Origin: an uncultured Pelagibacteraceae bacterium
GTDB lineage: Bacteria > Pseudomonadota > Alphaproteobacteria > Pelagibacterales > AG-422-B15
DNA length: 61,823 nucleotides
Reading direction: 5' to 3'
Assembly (NCBI GenBank): GCA_905182145.1
Contig: CAJJAN010000002.1
Coordinates: 1-61,823 of the forward strand
The notes under the pieces: model-generated
The model's database searches: none
Seen by the model: the letters and a program-made list of their open reading frames with translations, nothing else
Told to the model about the DNA's origin: nothing
Position numbers and translations under genes: made by a program
Part shown: positions 11,396-18,881 of the stretch, piece after piece
Numbering within the stretch: position 1 is the stretch's first letter
Layout of the letters: each line of letters starts with the position of its first letter

Positions 11396-11450
11396 TTTTA
11401 TCTACTATCTGTTTGTTTTACTTATGTTTTAATCACACTAGTGCATTTAG

Positions 11451-11465
11451 ATTGTAAAATACAAT
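11451..11465. promoter_or_regulatory. Candidate operator between fabA and irr
   Basis: A perfect inverted repeat ATTGTA-AAA-TACAAT sits in the 93-nt divergent gap, 23 nt before the irr start. Its position suits a repressor site acting on irr, fabA or both. It is not the published ICE-type Irr motif that I know (TTTAGAA-type arms), so autoregulation by Irr is only a guess. AT-rich sequence makes short palindromes common. Confidence 0.35.
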
Positions 11466-11488
11466 AATTTTTATTAAATAATACTACT

Positions 11489-11884
11489 ATGCAAAAGACA
11501 AAAGAAATTTTAAGGGTTAATGACCTAAGACCTACTAAACAAAGAGTTTTAATTGGTAATTTCTTATTCGATGGAATTGATAAGCACGTAACTGCTGAAA
11601 GTTTATTTAAAAAACTTTCAAATGAGAAACATGGTGTGTCACTTGCAACAGTTTATAATACTTTACATGAATTTTGTAAAAAAGAGCTTCTAAATAAAAT
11701 TACAATAGATACCGACAAAGTCTACTTTGATACAAACACTAGTTCACATCATCATTTTTTTTCTGATAAAGAAAAAATTCTTTTAGACATTAAAAGTCAA
11801 GATGTAAAAATTAGTTCTATGCCAGAAGCCCCAAAAGGGAAAAAAATTAAAAAAGTTGAACTTATTATACACTTAGAAGACTAA
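11489..11884 (+). CDS. irr: Fur-family transcriptional regulator, Irr type
   Basis: Irr-type regulators sense haem/iron status and control iron uptake and haem synthesis in alphaproteobacteria. The 131-residue protein has the Fur winged-helix domain (LRPTKQRVLIGNFLF; SLATVYNTLHEFCKKELL) and the SHHHFF segment that in Fur proteins supplies metal ligands. It lacks the C-terminal cysteines of many Fur/Zur proteins. Divergent placement from fabA is the typical irr location, which is the main reason for choosing Irr over Fur, Zur or PerR. The start ATG has a TAATAC-like stretch just upstream and no clear ribosome-binding site. Confidence 0.85.
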   Translation: MQKTKEILRVNDLRPTKQRVLIGNFLFDGIDKHVTAESLFKKLSNEKHGVSLATVYNTLHEFCKKELLNKITIDTDKVYFDTNTSSHHHFFSDKEKILLDIKSQDVKISSMPEAPKGKKIKKVELIIHLED

Positions 11885-11899
11885 AAAAATTATAATCAC

Positions 11900-13390
11900 T
11901 TACAGAGAATTATTCTTAATAAATTCTTTTGCTTTAGAAAATATTATTTTTTTTCTATCCTCAGGTATTCGTGTAAATGCATTAGCCATCATCGACATTC
12001 TGTAATTTTTTTTAATAATATTTATATTACGTTCAATAAAACTCCAATAAAGACCATCTACAATATCGCACCAATCACCTTTTTTAAAATCACTCATTTT
12101 TAAAATATAATTGGACCCACATAGATATGGTTTTGTAGCAAATATACCACCATCGCTGTAAGTTCCCATACTATAGACATTGGGCACCATCACCCAATCA
12201 CTTGAGTCTATAAACATTTCCATGAACCAGCGGTATATTTCTTGTGGATGTATGCCCGTCAAGTTCATGAGATTACTTATTACCATTAGTCTTGGAATAT
12301 GGTGTGTGTAAGCATTGGAGTTTACTTCTGAAATAAAATGATCAAGTGGCTCAATACCAGTTGAAGCATCATACCATGAAGATGTTAGTTTGCGTTTGTG
12401 ATTCCAAAAATTACTATTTATCATTTTATCTTCGTAGACGTCATAAGTCCCTTTGATAAATTCTCTCCATCCAATAATTTGTCTAATAAATCCTTCAAGG
12501 CTATTTAGTGATATTGTATTGCTCTCATTATATTTAATTGCTTCAGTTACAACTTCTCGAGGGGTAAGTAAGCCAATATTTAATAGTGGGCTGAGTAAGC
12601 TGTGAAAAACTGAGTTAGATTCAGTACTCATTGCATCTTCATAATCACCAAAATTTTTAAATCTTTCTTCTAAAAAATTCTGAAGCCATAGTAATGCTAA
12701 CTTTCTATTTGTCGGTAGAAAAAAACCATTTATGTTACCAGGGTGGCTTTTAAACTTTTTATCGACTAAAAGTTTAGTTTCCTCAATATTAATATCTTTT
12801 TTAGCAGTTGGAAGAGGGGGAATTTTGATATTTTTTGGAAGTTTTTTTCTATTTTCTTCATCTAAAGACCATTTTCCACCTAGAGGAAGTTTATTTTCAA
12901 TTAAAATATTTTCATTAATTCTTTGTAACTTATAAAAATTATTTAAAAAAGGTTTTTTATTTTTAGAAAAGTACTCATCAATCAAATTCTGATCTGTCAT
13001 GAACATCGGACTTTTAATAATTTCTAATTCTAACTTATTAGAAGAACAAAACTTGAGTATTCTTTTTCTAAAAAAAGAGTCGGGTATATCAAAAACTTTT
13101 AATTTTTTAATATTATTTAACTTGATAAATACTTTTAATTTTTTTTCATAATTATTATCTCTTTTTTGTTCATCTAACTTTTCGTAATGACATTTTAGCC
13201 CCTCTTTAACCAATGAATCTTTATAACTTCGCATTGATGCAAGAAAAAAAATTAATTTATGCTTATGAAATTTAAAGTAGCTACATAGCTCATAATCTTC
13301 AGCCATAAAAAAATGACATGACTTATATTTTTTAATATGATTTAAGGGGAAAAGTTGATTTCCTAAAATAATAAAACCTTCAGCTGACAT
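11900..13390 (-). CDS. Cryptochrome/photolyase-family protein (FeS-BCP/PhrB-like) lacking canonical cluster cysteines
   Basis: The 496-residue protein matches the deoxyribodipyrimidine photolyase-related family (bacterial (6-4) photolyases such as Agrobacterium PhrB). The FAD-domain landmarks are YTHHIPRLMVISN, FMEMFIDSSDWVMVPNVYSMG and SDGGIFATKPY. In the family as I know it a motif like SDYCxxC...CPFNxLYW supplies three of four ligands to a 4Fe-4S cluster. Here the aligned stretch reads MSDFKKGDWCDIVDGLYW: the CxxC pair and the later cysteine are absent, leaving only Cys424 and Cys441 at unusual positions. It may therefore be a cluster-free photolyase, a light sensor or a decayed form. It is the last gene of ubiE-ubiB-coaBC-dut, 11 nt after dut, and converges on irr with a 15-nt gap. 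Confidence 0.85.
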   Translation of the reverse strand: MSAEGFIILGNQLFPLNHIKKYKSCHFFMAEDYELCSYFKFHKHKLIFFLASMRSYKDSLVKEGLKCHYEKLDEQKRDNNYEKKLKVFIKLNNIKKLKVFDIPDSFFRKRILKFCSSNKLELEIIKSPMFMTDQNLIDEYFSKNKKPFLNNFYKLQRINENILIENKLPLGGKWSLDEENRKKLPKNIKIPPLPTAKKDINIEETKLLVDKKFKSHPGNINGFFLPTNRKLALLWLQNFLEERFKNFGDYEDAMSTESNSVFHSLLSPLLNIGLLTPREVVTEAIKYNESNTISLNSLEGFIRQIIGWREFIKGTYDVYEDKMINSNFWNHKRKLTSSWYDASTGIEPLDHFISEVNSNAYTHHIPRLMVISNLMNLTGIHPQEIYRWFMEMFIDSSDWVMVPNVYSMGTYSDGGIFATKPYLCGSNYILKMSDFKKGDWCDIVDGLYWSFIERNINIIKKNYRMSMMANAFTRIPEDRKKIIFSKAKEFIKNNSL

Positions 13391-13401
13391 CTATAAAATA
13401 A

Positions 13402-13851
13402 CTATTTTCCCGTAGATCCAAAGCCAGATTCACCACGATCAGTTTCATCTAAATTTTCAACAATATCAAATTCACCAGTTACAAATCGAGAAAATACTAT
13501 CTGAGCAATTCTATCTTGAGGTTTTATAGTGTAATTATCATTACTTAGGTTTACCAAAATAACTTTAATTTCACCACGATAATCGGAGTCAATAGTTCCA
13601 GGGGTATTTAAAAGAGTAATGCCATGTTTTATAGCTAGACCAGAACGTGGTCTTATTTGAGCCTCTAAATCTTTGGGTAAACTAATTGCTATTCCTGTTG
13701 GAATTAAACTTCTTTCTAAAGGTTTTAATATTACCTCAGATTCAATATCTGCAGAAAGATCCATTCCAGCAGCACCCTTAGTCTCATAATTTGGTAATTT
13801 AAAATCAGACTTAGACGATATTTTTTTTATGTAAACTTTTATAGATGGCAT
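13402..13851 (-). CDS. dut: dUTP diphosphatase
   Basis: dUTPase hydrolyses dUTP to dUMP, keeping uracil out of DNA and feeding thymidylate synthesis. All five trimeric-dUTPase motifs can be read in the 149-residue sequence: AAGMDLSA, RPRSGLAIKHG, NTPGTIDSDYRGEI, DRIAQIVF and the C-terminal RGESGFGSTGK lid. It follows coaBC by only 2 nt, the common dfp-dut arrangement, and precedes the photolyase-like gene. Confidence 0.97.
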   Translation of the reverse strand: MPSIKVYIKKISSKSDFKLPNYETKGAAGMDLSADIESEVILKPLERSLIPTGIAISLPKDLEAQIRPRSGLAIKHGITLLNTPGTIDSDYRGEIKVILVNLSNDNYTIKPQDRIAQIVFSRFVTGEFDIVENLDETDRGESGFGSTGK

Positions 13852-13853
13852 TT

Positions 13854-15053
13854 TTAAACAGAAAAATAATCTGAAATACTACTAGATAACTTTTTTGCTA
13901 CATTTTCTTTGGTCATCTTATTCCAAGTTTCTGACTTATTTTTTGATATAAATACAATTTCATTTTCATCTTCACCAAAAACTTTTCCATTACTAACATC
14001 ATTTGCTAAAATCCAATCACATCCTTTAGATACAAGCTTAGCTTCTGCATTCTTATGAAGGTTTTCTGTTTCAGCTGCAAAACCAATTACAAGTTCTGGA
14101 CGCTGGGAGTTCCTTTTACCTATTCGTTTTAATATGTCAGGATTTTCTGTTAGTTCTAGGGAGATATTTTCTCCAATTTTTTTTATTTTTGTATCACTTG
14201 TTTGATTAATCTTATAATCACTGACAGCTGCTGCACATACAGCTATATCTACAGGCAATAGATTTTCAGTGGCCAATAACATTTCTTCTGCGGTATTAAC
14301 TTTAATAATTGATGGTCCTTGAGGCAATGAGATGTTAGTTGGACCAGTTATTAATGTGGTTTTTGCACCCATATCGAATAAACTTTGAGCAATTGCATAT
14401 CCTTGTTTTCCAGATGATTCATTGCTAATAAATCTTACAGGATCTATCTGCTCTTTTGTAGGTCCAGAGGTAATCAGGGCTGATAAGTTTTTTAGAGGTT
14501 GTGAGGATAGAGATAAGTCATATTCTAGAATTGAATTTATTATTTCTTGAGTTTCTGACATTCTTCCAAGACCATATTCACCACAAGCCATATCCCCCTT
14601 TTCTGGGCCAATGAATTTTATTTCATCATTAATTAACATCTGAATGTTTCTTTGGGTCGCTGGGTTATGCCACATTCTAACATTCATGGCGGGTACAACA
14701 AACACTGGCTTGTTTGTGGCCATTAAAACAGTAGAGGCCAAATCATCACAAGAGCCATAGGCCATTTTAGAAATTATATTGGTTGTTGCTGGAGCAACTA
14801 AAATTAAATCAGCCTCTCTCGATAACTGGATATGTCCCATCTTATTTTCGTCGGTAAGATTAAATAATTCAGAATAAACATGATTACCAGATAGACTCGC
14901 AACAGACAGGGGCGTAACAAATTCACTTCCAGATCTTGTTAATATACAAGTTACATTGATACTCTGATCTTTTAATTTTCTAATTAATTCTAAAGATTTG
15001 TAAGCAGCAATACCGCCAGTAATTATTAATAAAATATTTTTAATTTTTTTCAT
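13854..15053 (-). CDS. coaBC: Bifunctional phosphopantothenoylcysteine decarboxylase/phosphopantothenate-cysteine ligase
   Basis: CoaBC carries out two consecutive steps of coenzyme A synthesis. The N-terminal flavoprotein decarboxylase half shows GGIAAYKSLELIRKL, the FMN-binding LILVAPATTN, the substrate motif PAMNVRMWHNPATQRN and a CGEYGLGRM lid. The C-terminal ligase half starts around residue 188 (LSALITSGPTKEQIDPVRFISN) and contains AAVSDYK and a NDVSNGKVFG segment. 399 residues is the usual length. It sits between ubiB and dut on the minus strand, with 63 nt after ubiB. Confidence 0.96.
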   Translation of the reverse strand: MKKIKNILLIITGGIAAYKSLELIRKLKDQSINVTCILTRSGSEFVTPLSVASLSGNHVYSELFNLTDENKMGHIQLSREADLILVAPATTNIISKMAYGSCDDLASTVLMATNKPVFVVPAMNVRMWHNPATQRNIQMLINDEIKFIGPEKGDMACGEYGLGRMSETQEIINSILEYDLSLSSQPLKNLSALITSGPTKEQIDPVRFISNESSGKQGYAIAQSLFDMGAKTTLITGPTNISLPQGPSIIKVNTAEEMLLATENLLPVDIAVCAAAVSDYKINQTSDTKIKKIGENISLELTENPDILKRIGKRNSQRPELVIGFAAETENLHKNAEAKLVSKGCDWILANDVSNGKVFGEDENEIVFISKNKSETWNKMTKENVAKKLSSSISDYFSV

Positions 15054-15116
15054 TTCAGGAGCTATTTAACGCTAACACTTTGATATGTAAAATAATAAAA
15101 TATTTATAATATATAT

Positions 15117-16658
15117 TTAAATCAACAAGATAGCAGCTATAAATATTATAATAGCGCTAGAGGCTATGCCTAATAGGTTTTTGCGACTTTTTCTTCTACT
15201 TTTATTGTTATCTGAACTTAATTTATTTTCTACTATTATATCAAATGCACCTTCAGCCCTATCTAGAAAATCAGGTATGTCAGGAATTTTTCTTGCCAAC
15301 GTTTCAAGAACCTTACCTGTTTCCTTGAGCTTTGTTATTGGTCCAAGCTCATCTTTAAGCCATTTTTCTATTTCAGGTTTAGATATCTCCCAAAAATTTA
15401 TTTCAGGATTAAATTTTCTTGCGACTCCTTCAACAATAATCATTGTCTTTTGAAGCAAAAGCAATTGGGGCTGTAATGACATATTAAATTGTTTTGTTAT
15501 ATCAAATAATTGAACCAAAACTCTACCCATAGATATATCTTTTGCTTTTAGATTTATAATAGGCTCACCAATTGATCGAAGTGCTTGAGAAAAGTCATCA
15601 ATTGATTGATTGCCATCAATTAAGCCTGCTTCTTTATGAATTGCAGCAATCTTAAGATAATCCTGATTAATAAAACCAAAGATGATCTCAGCTAAAAATC
15701 TTCGATTTTTTTTATCTAATCTACCCATAATTCCAAAGTCAACTGCTATCAGATCATTATTATTACCAATAAATAAATTGCCTTGATGTAAGTCAGCATG
15801 AAAATACCCATCTCTAATTGCTTGTCTTAAAAAATTAACAATTAGTGAGTCTGCAACTTTTACTAAATTAGTTTTATTTTTTATCAATTGATCTATTTTG
15901 TCGGCTGGAATACCGTTTATTCTCTCAATTGTTAAAACTTTTTTTGTTACATATTCCCAATGAATGTCAGGCACATAAAAACTTTGATCATCTTTTGTAT
16001 TTTCTTTTAGTTCTGAAGCAGCTGCAGCTTCGTATCTTAAGTCCAGTTCAAATTTAATGATTTCTCTGGTTTTTTTAATTACAGAATTTAGTTGTAAACG
16101 CTGAAATTCACTGAAGTTTTCAAGAAAATTAGTTAACCAGTCTAATCGATACATTTCATCTTCAATAGTCTCAATTATATTGGGTCTTAATATTTTTACA
16201 GCAACAGGTATAATTTTTTCTCCATCTTTGATTTCAGCAAAGTGTACTTGTGCTATTGATGCGGCGGCTATAGGTTCACCAAAATTTTGAAATACATTGT
16301 CTATATTTTTATCAAATTGTTCTTCAATAATTTTTATAGCTTCATTTCTAGAAAATGGAGGTAAATTATCTCTCAACATAGCCATATCTTCTGCTATTTC
16401 ATTGCCGATTATGTCTGGTCTGGTTGATATCAATTGTCCCAACTTAATAAACGAAGGACCGAGTTCATTTAGTGCGGATGAAATTCTAATACCGTCAGGC
16501 ATATCTTTTGGTGATTTATTAAACGTTGCTGGAGCTAATAAATAAGTGAATAATTTAAATAAAAATTTATAGCGAATATTTTTCTCAATAAGTTTAAGAA
16601 TATTATGTTTTTTAAAGACACGAATTATCTTTAAAAAAAATAGAAAATTTGCAATCAT
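15117..16658 (-). CDS. ubiB: UbiB-family atypical kinase/ATPase for ubiquinone biosynthesis
   Basis: UbiB (ABC1/ADCK family) is a membrane-anchored ATPase that supports ubiquinone synthesis, probably by handling the lipid intermediates. The 513-residue protein has the KxGQ signature (FIKLGQLISTRPDIIGNEIA), the alanine-rich nucleotide loop AAASIAQVHFA, the kinase-like HADLHQGNLFI and DFGIMGRLD motifs, and a C-terminal hydrophobic anchor (IASSAIIIFIAAILLI). It begins 4 nt after ubiE, and this ubiE-ubiB order is standard in proteobacteria. The old name 2-polyprenylphenol 6-hydroxylase should be avoided; no hydroxylase domain is present. Confidence 0.94.
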   Translation of the reverse strand: MIANFLFFLKIIRVFKKHNILKLIEKNIRYKFLFKLFTYLLAPATFNKSPKDMPDGIRISSALNELGPSFIKLGQLISTRPDIIGNEIAEDMAMLRDNLPPFSRNEAIKIIEEQFDKNIDNVFQNFGEPIAAASIAQVHFAEIKDGEKIIPVAVKILRPNIIETIEDEMYRLDWLTNFLENFSEFQRLQLNSVIKKTREIIKFELDLRYEAAAASELKENTKDDQSFYVPDIHWEYVTKKVLTIERINGIPADKIDQLIKNKTNLVKVADSLIVNFLRQAIRDGYFHADLHQGNLFIGNNNDLIAVDFGIMGRLDKKNRRFLAEIIFGFINQDYLKIAAIHKEAGLIDGNQSIDDFSQALRSIGEPIINLKAKDISMGRVLVQLFDITKQFNMSLQPQLLLLQKTMIIVEGVARKFNPEINFWEISKPEIEKWLKDELGPITKLKETGKVLETLARKIPDIPDFLDRAEGAFDIIVENKLSSDNNKSRRKSRKNLLGIASSAIIIFIAAILLI

Positions 16659-16662
16659 AAAA

Positions 16663-17343
16663 TTAACTTTTCCAGCCTGAATGAATTGCTACAACACCAT
16701 TAAATATATTTCGGTACTCAACTTTTTCGAATCCAGCATCCCTTATCATTGTTGAAAACTTTTCCTGTGACGGAAATTTTTCAATTGTATCTACTAAATA
16801 TTTATATGGCTCCTCATCTCCAACAACAAGCTTACCTATTTTAGGTATAACCATGGAATATGTTTCATACAGTTTAGCCAATTTAGAATTCTCTAATTTT
16901 GAAAACTCTAAGCACATGAATCTACCTCCTGGCTTTAATACTCTCATGGCTTCTTCCAAGCCTTTTTGGATATCAGTAAAATTGCGAATACCAAAGCTAA
17001 CAATATAGGCATCAAAAGATTCATTTTCAAAAGGTAACTCTTCAGCAAAAGCACAAGTTCTAATTATGGAGTCTTCATATTTATCAACATTCTTTGATCC
17101 ATTTTTAAGCATACTTGCATTAGGATCACAGATAGTAGCTTTGCCATTTCCACTCACTCTTTTTAAAAAACGTCTTGAAATATCTCCTGTGCCACCAGCA
17201 ACATCAATAATATTCATACCTGGGTATGGTTTTAACCAATCAATTAAACACTCTTTCCAATATCTATGGGTTCCTAATGACATGATATCATTCATTAAGT
17301 CATATTTATTTGCTACCGCATCAAAGACTTGTTTTGTTTCCAT
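16663..17343 (-). CDS. ubiE: Demethylmenaquinone/demethoxyubiquinone C-methyltransferase UbiE
   Basis: UbiE is the SAM-dependent C-methyltransferase of ubiquinone (and, where present, menaquinone) synthesis. The 226-residue Rossmann-type methyltransferase has the family motifs YDLMNDIMSLGTHRYWKE, the SAM loop DVAGGTGDISRRF, and RVLKPGGRFMCLEFSK. It is a little shorter than the Escherichia coli protein (251) mainly at the N terminus. It starts the minus-strand quinone/CoA/dUTPase operon and is divergent from mutM across 67 nt. A GATAAT-like stretch lies just before its ATG. Confidence 0.96.
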   Translation of the reverse strand: METKQVFDAVANKYDLMNDIMSLGTHRYWKECLIDWLKPYPGMNIIDVAGGTGDISRRFLKRVSGNGKATICDPNASMLKNGSKNVDKYEDSIIRTCAFAEELPFENESFDAYIVSFGIRNFTDIQKGLEEAMRVLKPGGRFMCLEFSKLENSKLAKLYETYSMVIPKIGKLVVGDEEPYKYLVDTIEKFPSQEKFSTMIRDAGFEKVEYRNIFNGVVAIHSGWKS

Positions 17344-17398
17344 AAGTATTATCTAAATTTCAGGTTACTTTTACTACCTTATTAAAAGATTTTAAATA

Positions 17399-17404
17399 TA
17401 TACT
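17399..17404 (+). promoter_or_regulatory. Possible -10 element for mutM (leaderless transcript candidate)
   Basis: TATACT ends 6 nt before the mutM ATG, so transcription would begin at or next to the start codon. No Shine-Dalgarno sequence is visible, which is consistent with leaderless translation. No convincing -35 hexamer is seen, so this is weak. Confidence 0.35.
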
Positions 17405-17410
17405 TGTACT

Positions 17411-18244
17411 ATGCCAGAATTACCAGAAGTTGAGACAGTATCTCAAGGAATTAAGTCAAAATTACTTAATTGTAAGATTAATAAGGTTTTAGTTAAGAGA
17501 AGAGATTTAAGATTCAAAATGGATTCTAAGTTTGAACAAAAAATTTTAAATACTAAAATCTATGATGTAAGCCGCAGAGCAAAATATATTTTAATACACT
17601 TAAATAATGGCTTAACCATCATTATACATCTTGGTATGTCAGGAAGAATTGCTATAGATAGCTTAAGTTCTAGTGAGAAAAAATTTAAACATACCCATTT
17701 AGAAATTTTCATGTCTAATAAGAAAAAAATGAAATTTATTGATCCAAGGAGATTTGGGTCTGTATTACTATGTGAAACTGAAAATATAGATAAACATAAA
17801 CTAATTAAAAATCTTGCTCCCGAACCACTCACAGTTAAATTTAATAAGACTTATTTGTTTTTAGCTCTTAAAGGTAGATCAGCAGATATTAAGTCAATAA
17901 TTATGAACCAGTTTATAGTTGTGGGAGTAGGCAATATTTATGCTTCTGAATCTCTATATAAAGCCAAAATTAAGCCAAATCGATCAGCTAAGTCTTTAAG
18001 TCCACTTGAGTGTGATAGGCTTGTAAAATCAATTAAAAAAGTACTAAAGAGGTCAATTAAGCTGGGGGGTTCTTCAATTAACGATTATTCTTTAGTCGAT
18101 GGTAATTTAGGCTTCTTTCAAAGAGAATTTGAGGTTTATGGAAAAGAAGGAAAATTTTGTACAAAAAAAACTTGTCATTCTAGAATATTACGAATAGTTA
18201 TAGCCCAGCGTTCAAGCTTCTATTGTGATAATTGTCAGAAGTAA
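17411..18244 (+). CDS. mutM: Formamidopyrimidine-DNA glycosylase (Fpg/MutM)
   Basis: MutM excises 8-oxoguanine and formamidopyrimidines and cuts the abasic site. The 277-residue protein starts with PELPEVET after the initiator Met, so the catalytic Pro is at the mature N terminus and Glu follows. It also has the VGVGNIYASESLY helix-two-turn-helix region, and a C-terminal zinc finger with a C-x4-C...C-x2-C pattern (FCTKKTCHSRI...FYCDNCQ), which is the common alphaproteobacterial form. It is followed by rpsT after 34 nt. Confidence 0.97.
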   Translation: MPELPEVETVSQGIKSKLLNCKINKVLVKRRDLRFKMDSKFEQKILNTKIYDVSRRAKYILIHLNNGLTIIIHLGMSGRIAIDSLSSSEKKFKHTHLEIFMSNKKKMKFIDPRRFGSVLLCETENIDKHKLIKNLAPEPLTVKFNKTYLFLALKGRSADIKSIIMNQFIVVGVGNIYASESLYKAKIKPNRSAKSLSPLECDRLVKSIKKVLKRSIKLGGSSINDYSLVDGNLGFFQREFEVYGKEGKFCTKKTCHSRILRIVIAQRSSFYCDNCQK

Positions 18245-18278
18245 CTGGGGTTAAAAAGTAAAATAAATATAAAAAATC

Positions 18279-18542
18279 ATGGCCAATACAAAATCAGCTA
18301 AAACAAAAGTAAGAGTTATCGAGAGAAAGACTGCTATCAATAAAGCCGTTAGAAATAGATATCGTACTTATGTTAAAAAGACAGAACTAGATATAGTAAA
18401 CAATTCAAAATCTGAAGCTCAAGCATCTATGAAAATAGCTGAAGCAGAAATAATGAGCGCTGTATCTAAAGGTATTCTACATAGAAACACTGCAGCAAGA
18501 AAAGTTTCAAGACTTGTAAAAAAAGTAAAAGCTATAAATTAA
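18279..18542 (+). CDS. rpsT: 30S ribosomal protein S20
   Basis: S20 binds the 5' domain of 16S rRNA. The 87-residue, lysine/arginine-rich helical protein has the family signature MANTKSAKTKVRVIERK, NKAVRNRYRTYVKK and a C-terminal GILHRNTAARKVSRLVKKVKA. Length is typical. In many alphaproteobacteria rpsT lies between mutM and dnaA as here. No clear terminator hairpin follows. Confidence 0.97.
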   Translation: MANTKSAKTKVRVIERKTAINKAVRNRYRTYVKKTELDIVNNSKSEAQASMKIAEAEIMSAVSKGILHRNTAARKVSRLVKKVKAIN

Positions 18543-18881
18543 TTAATCAAGTTTTATCTGATACTTAAAAGTTTTAATCAAACTATTATCAAAACATAAT
18601 AACTTAAGTTACTAGATTCTATTCACAGTAGATTAGTGGTATAAAAGTTAGCTATTAAATATTTCTTTTTCTCATTGCGATTCAAATTTAATAACGATAA
18701 GTTATTTCAAATTAATAAATATCTTTTTATTAGTTTTTCAAAAAATTCAAATTTAAGTTTTTTAAAAAATATTTTTTTAGAATAATGTACTTTTGATTGT
18801 TTTTAAAAAACTGAAAACAATTGTATTAATTTTAAAAAAAACTAGTTACAATTTTTATATAACCTAAGAGGCAAAACTTTA
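18543..18881. other. rpsT-dnaA intergenic region, AT-rich, possible replication-associated site
   Basis: This is the only stretch over 300 bases without a gene. It is strongly AT-rich in its second half, with long A and T runs between about 18720 and 18860. I see one DnaA-box-like 9-mer, CTATTCACA at 18619-18627, one base from TTATNCACA. A cluster of boxes, which an origin would need, is not visible. No ORF or tRNA is visible. A dnaA promoter must lie here; the ribosome-binding site AAGAGG precedes the dnaA ATG. Confidence 0.4.
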
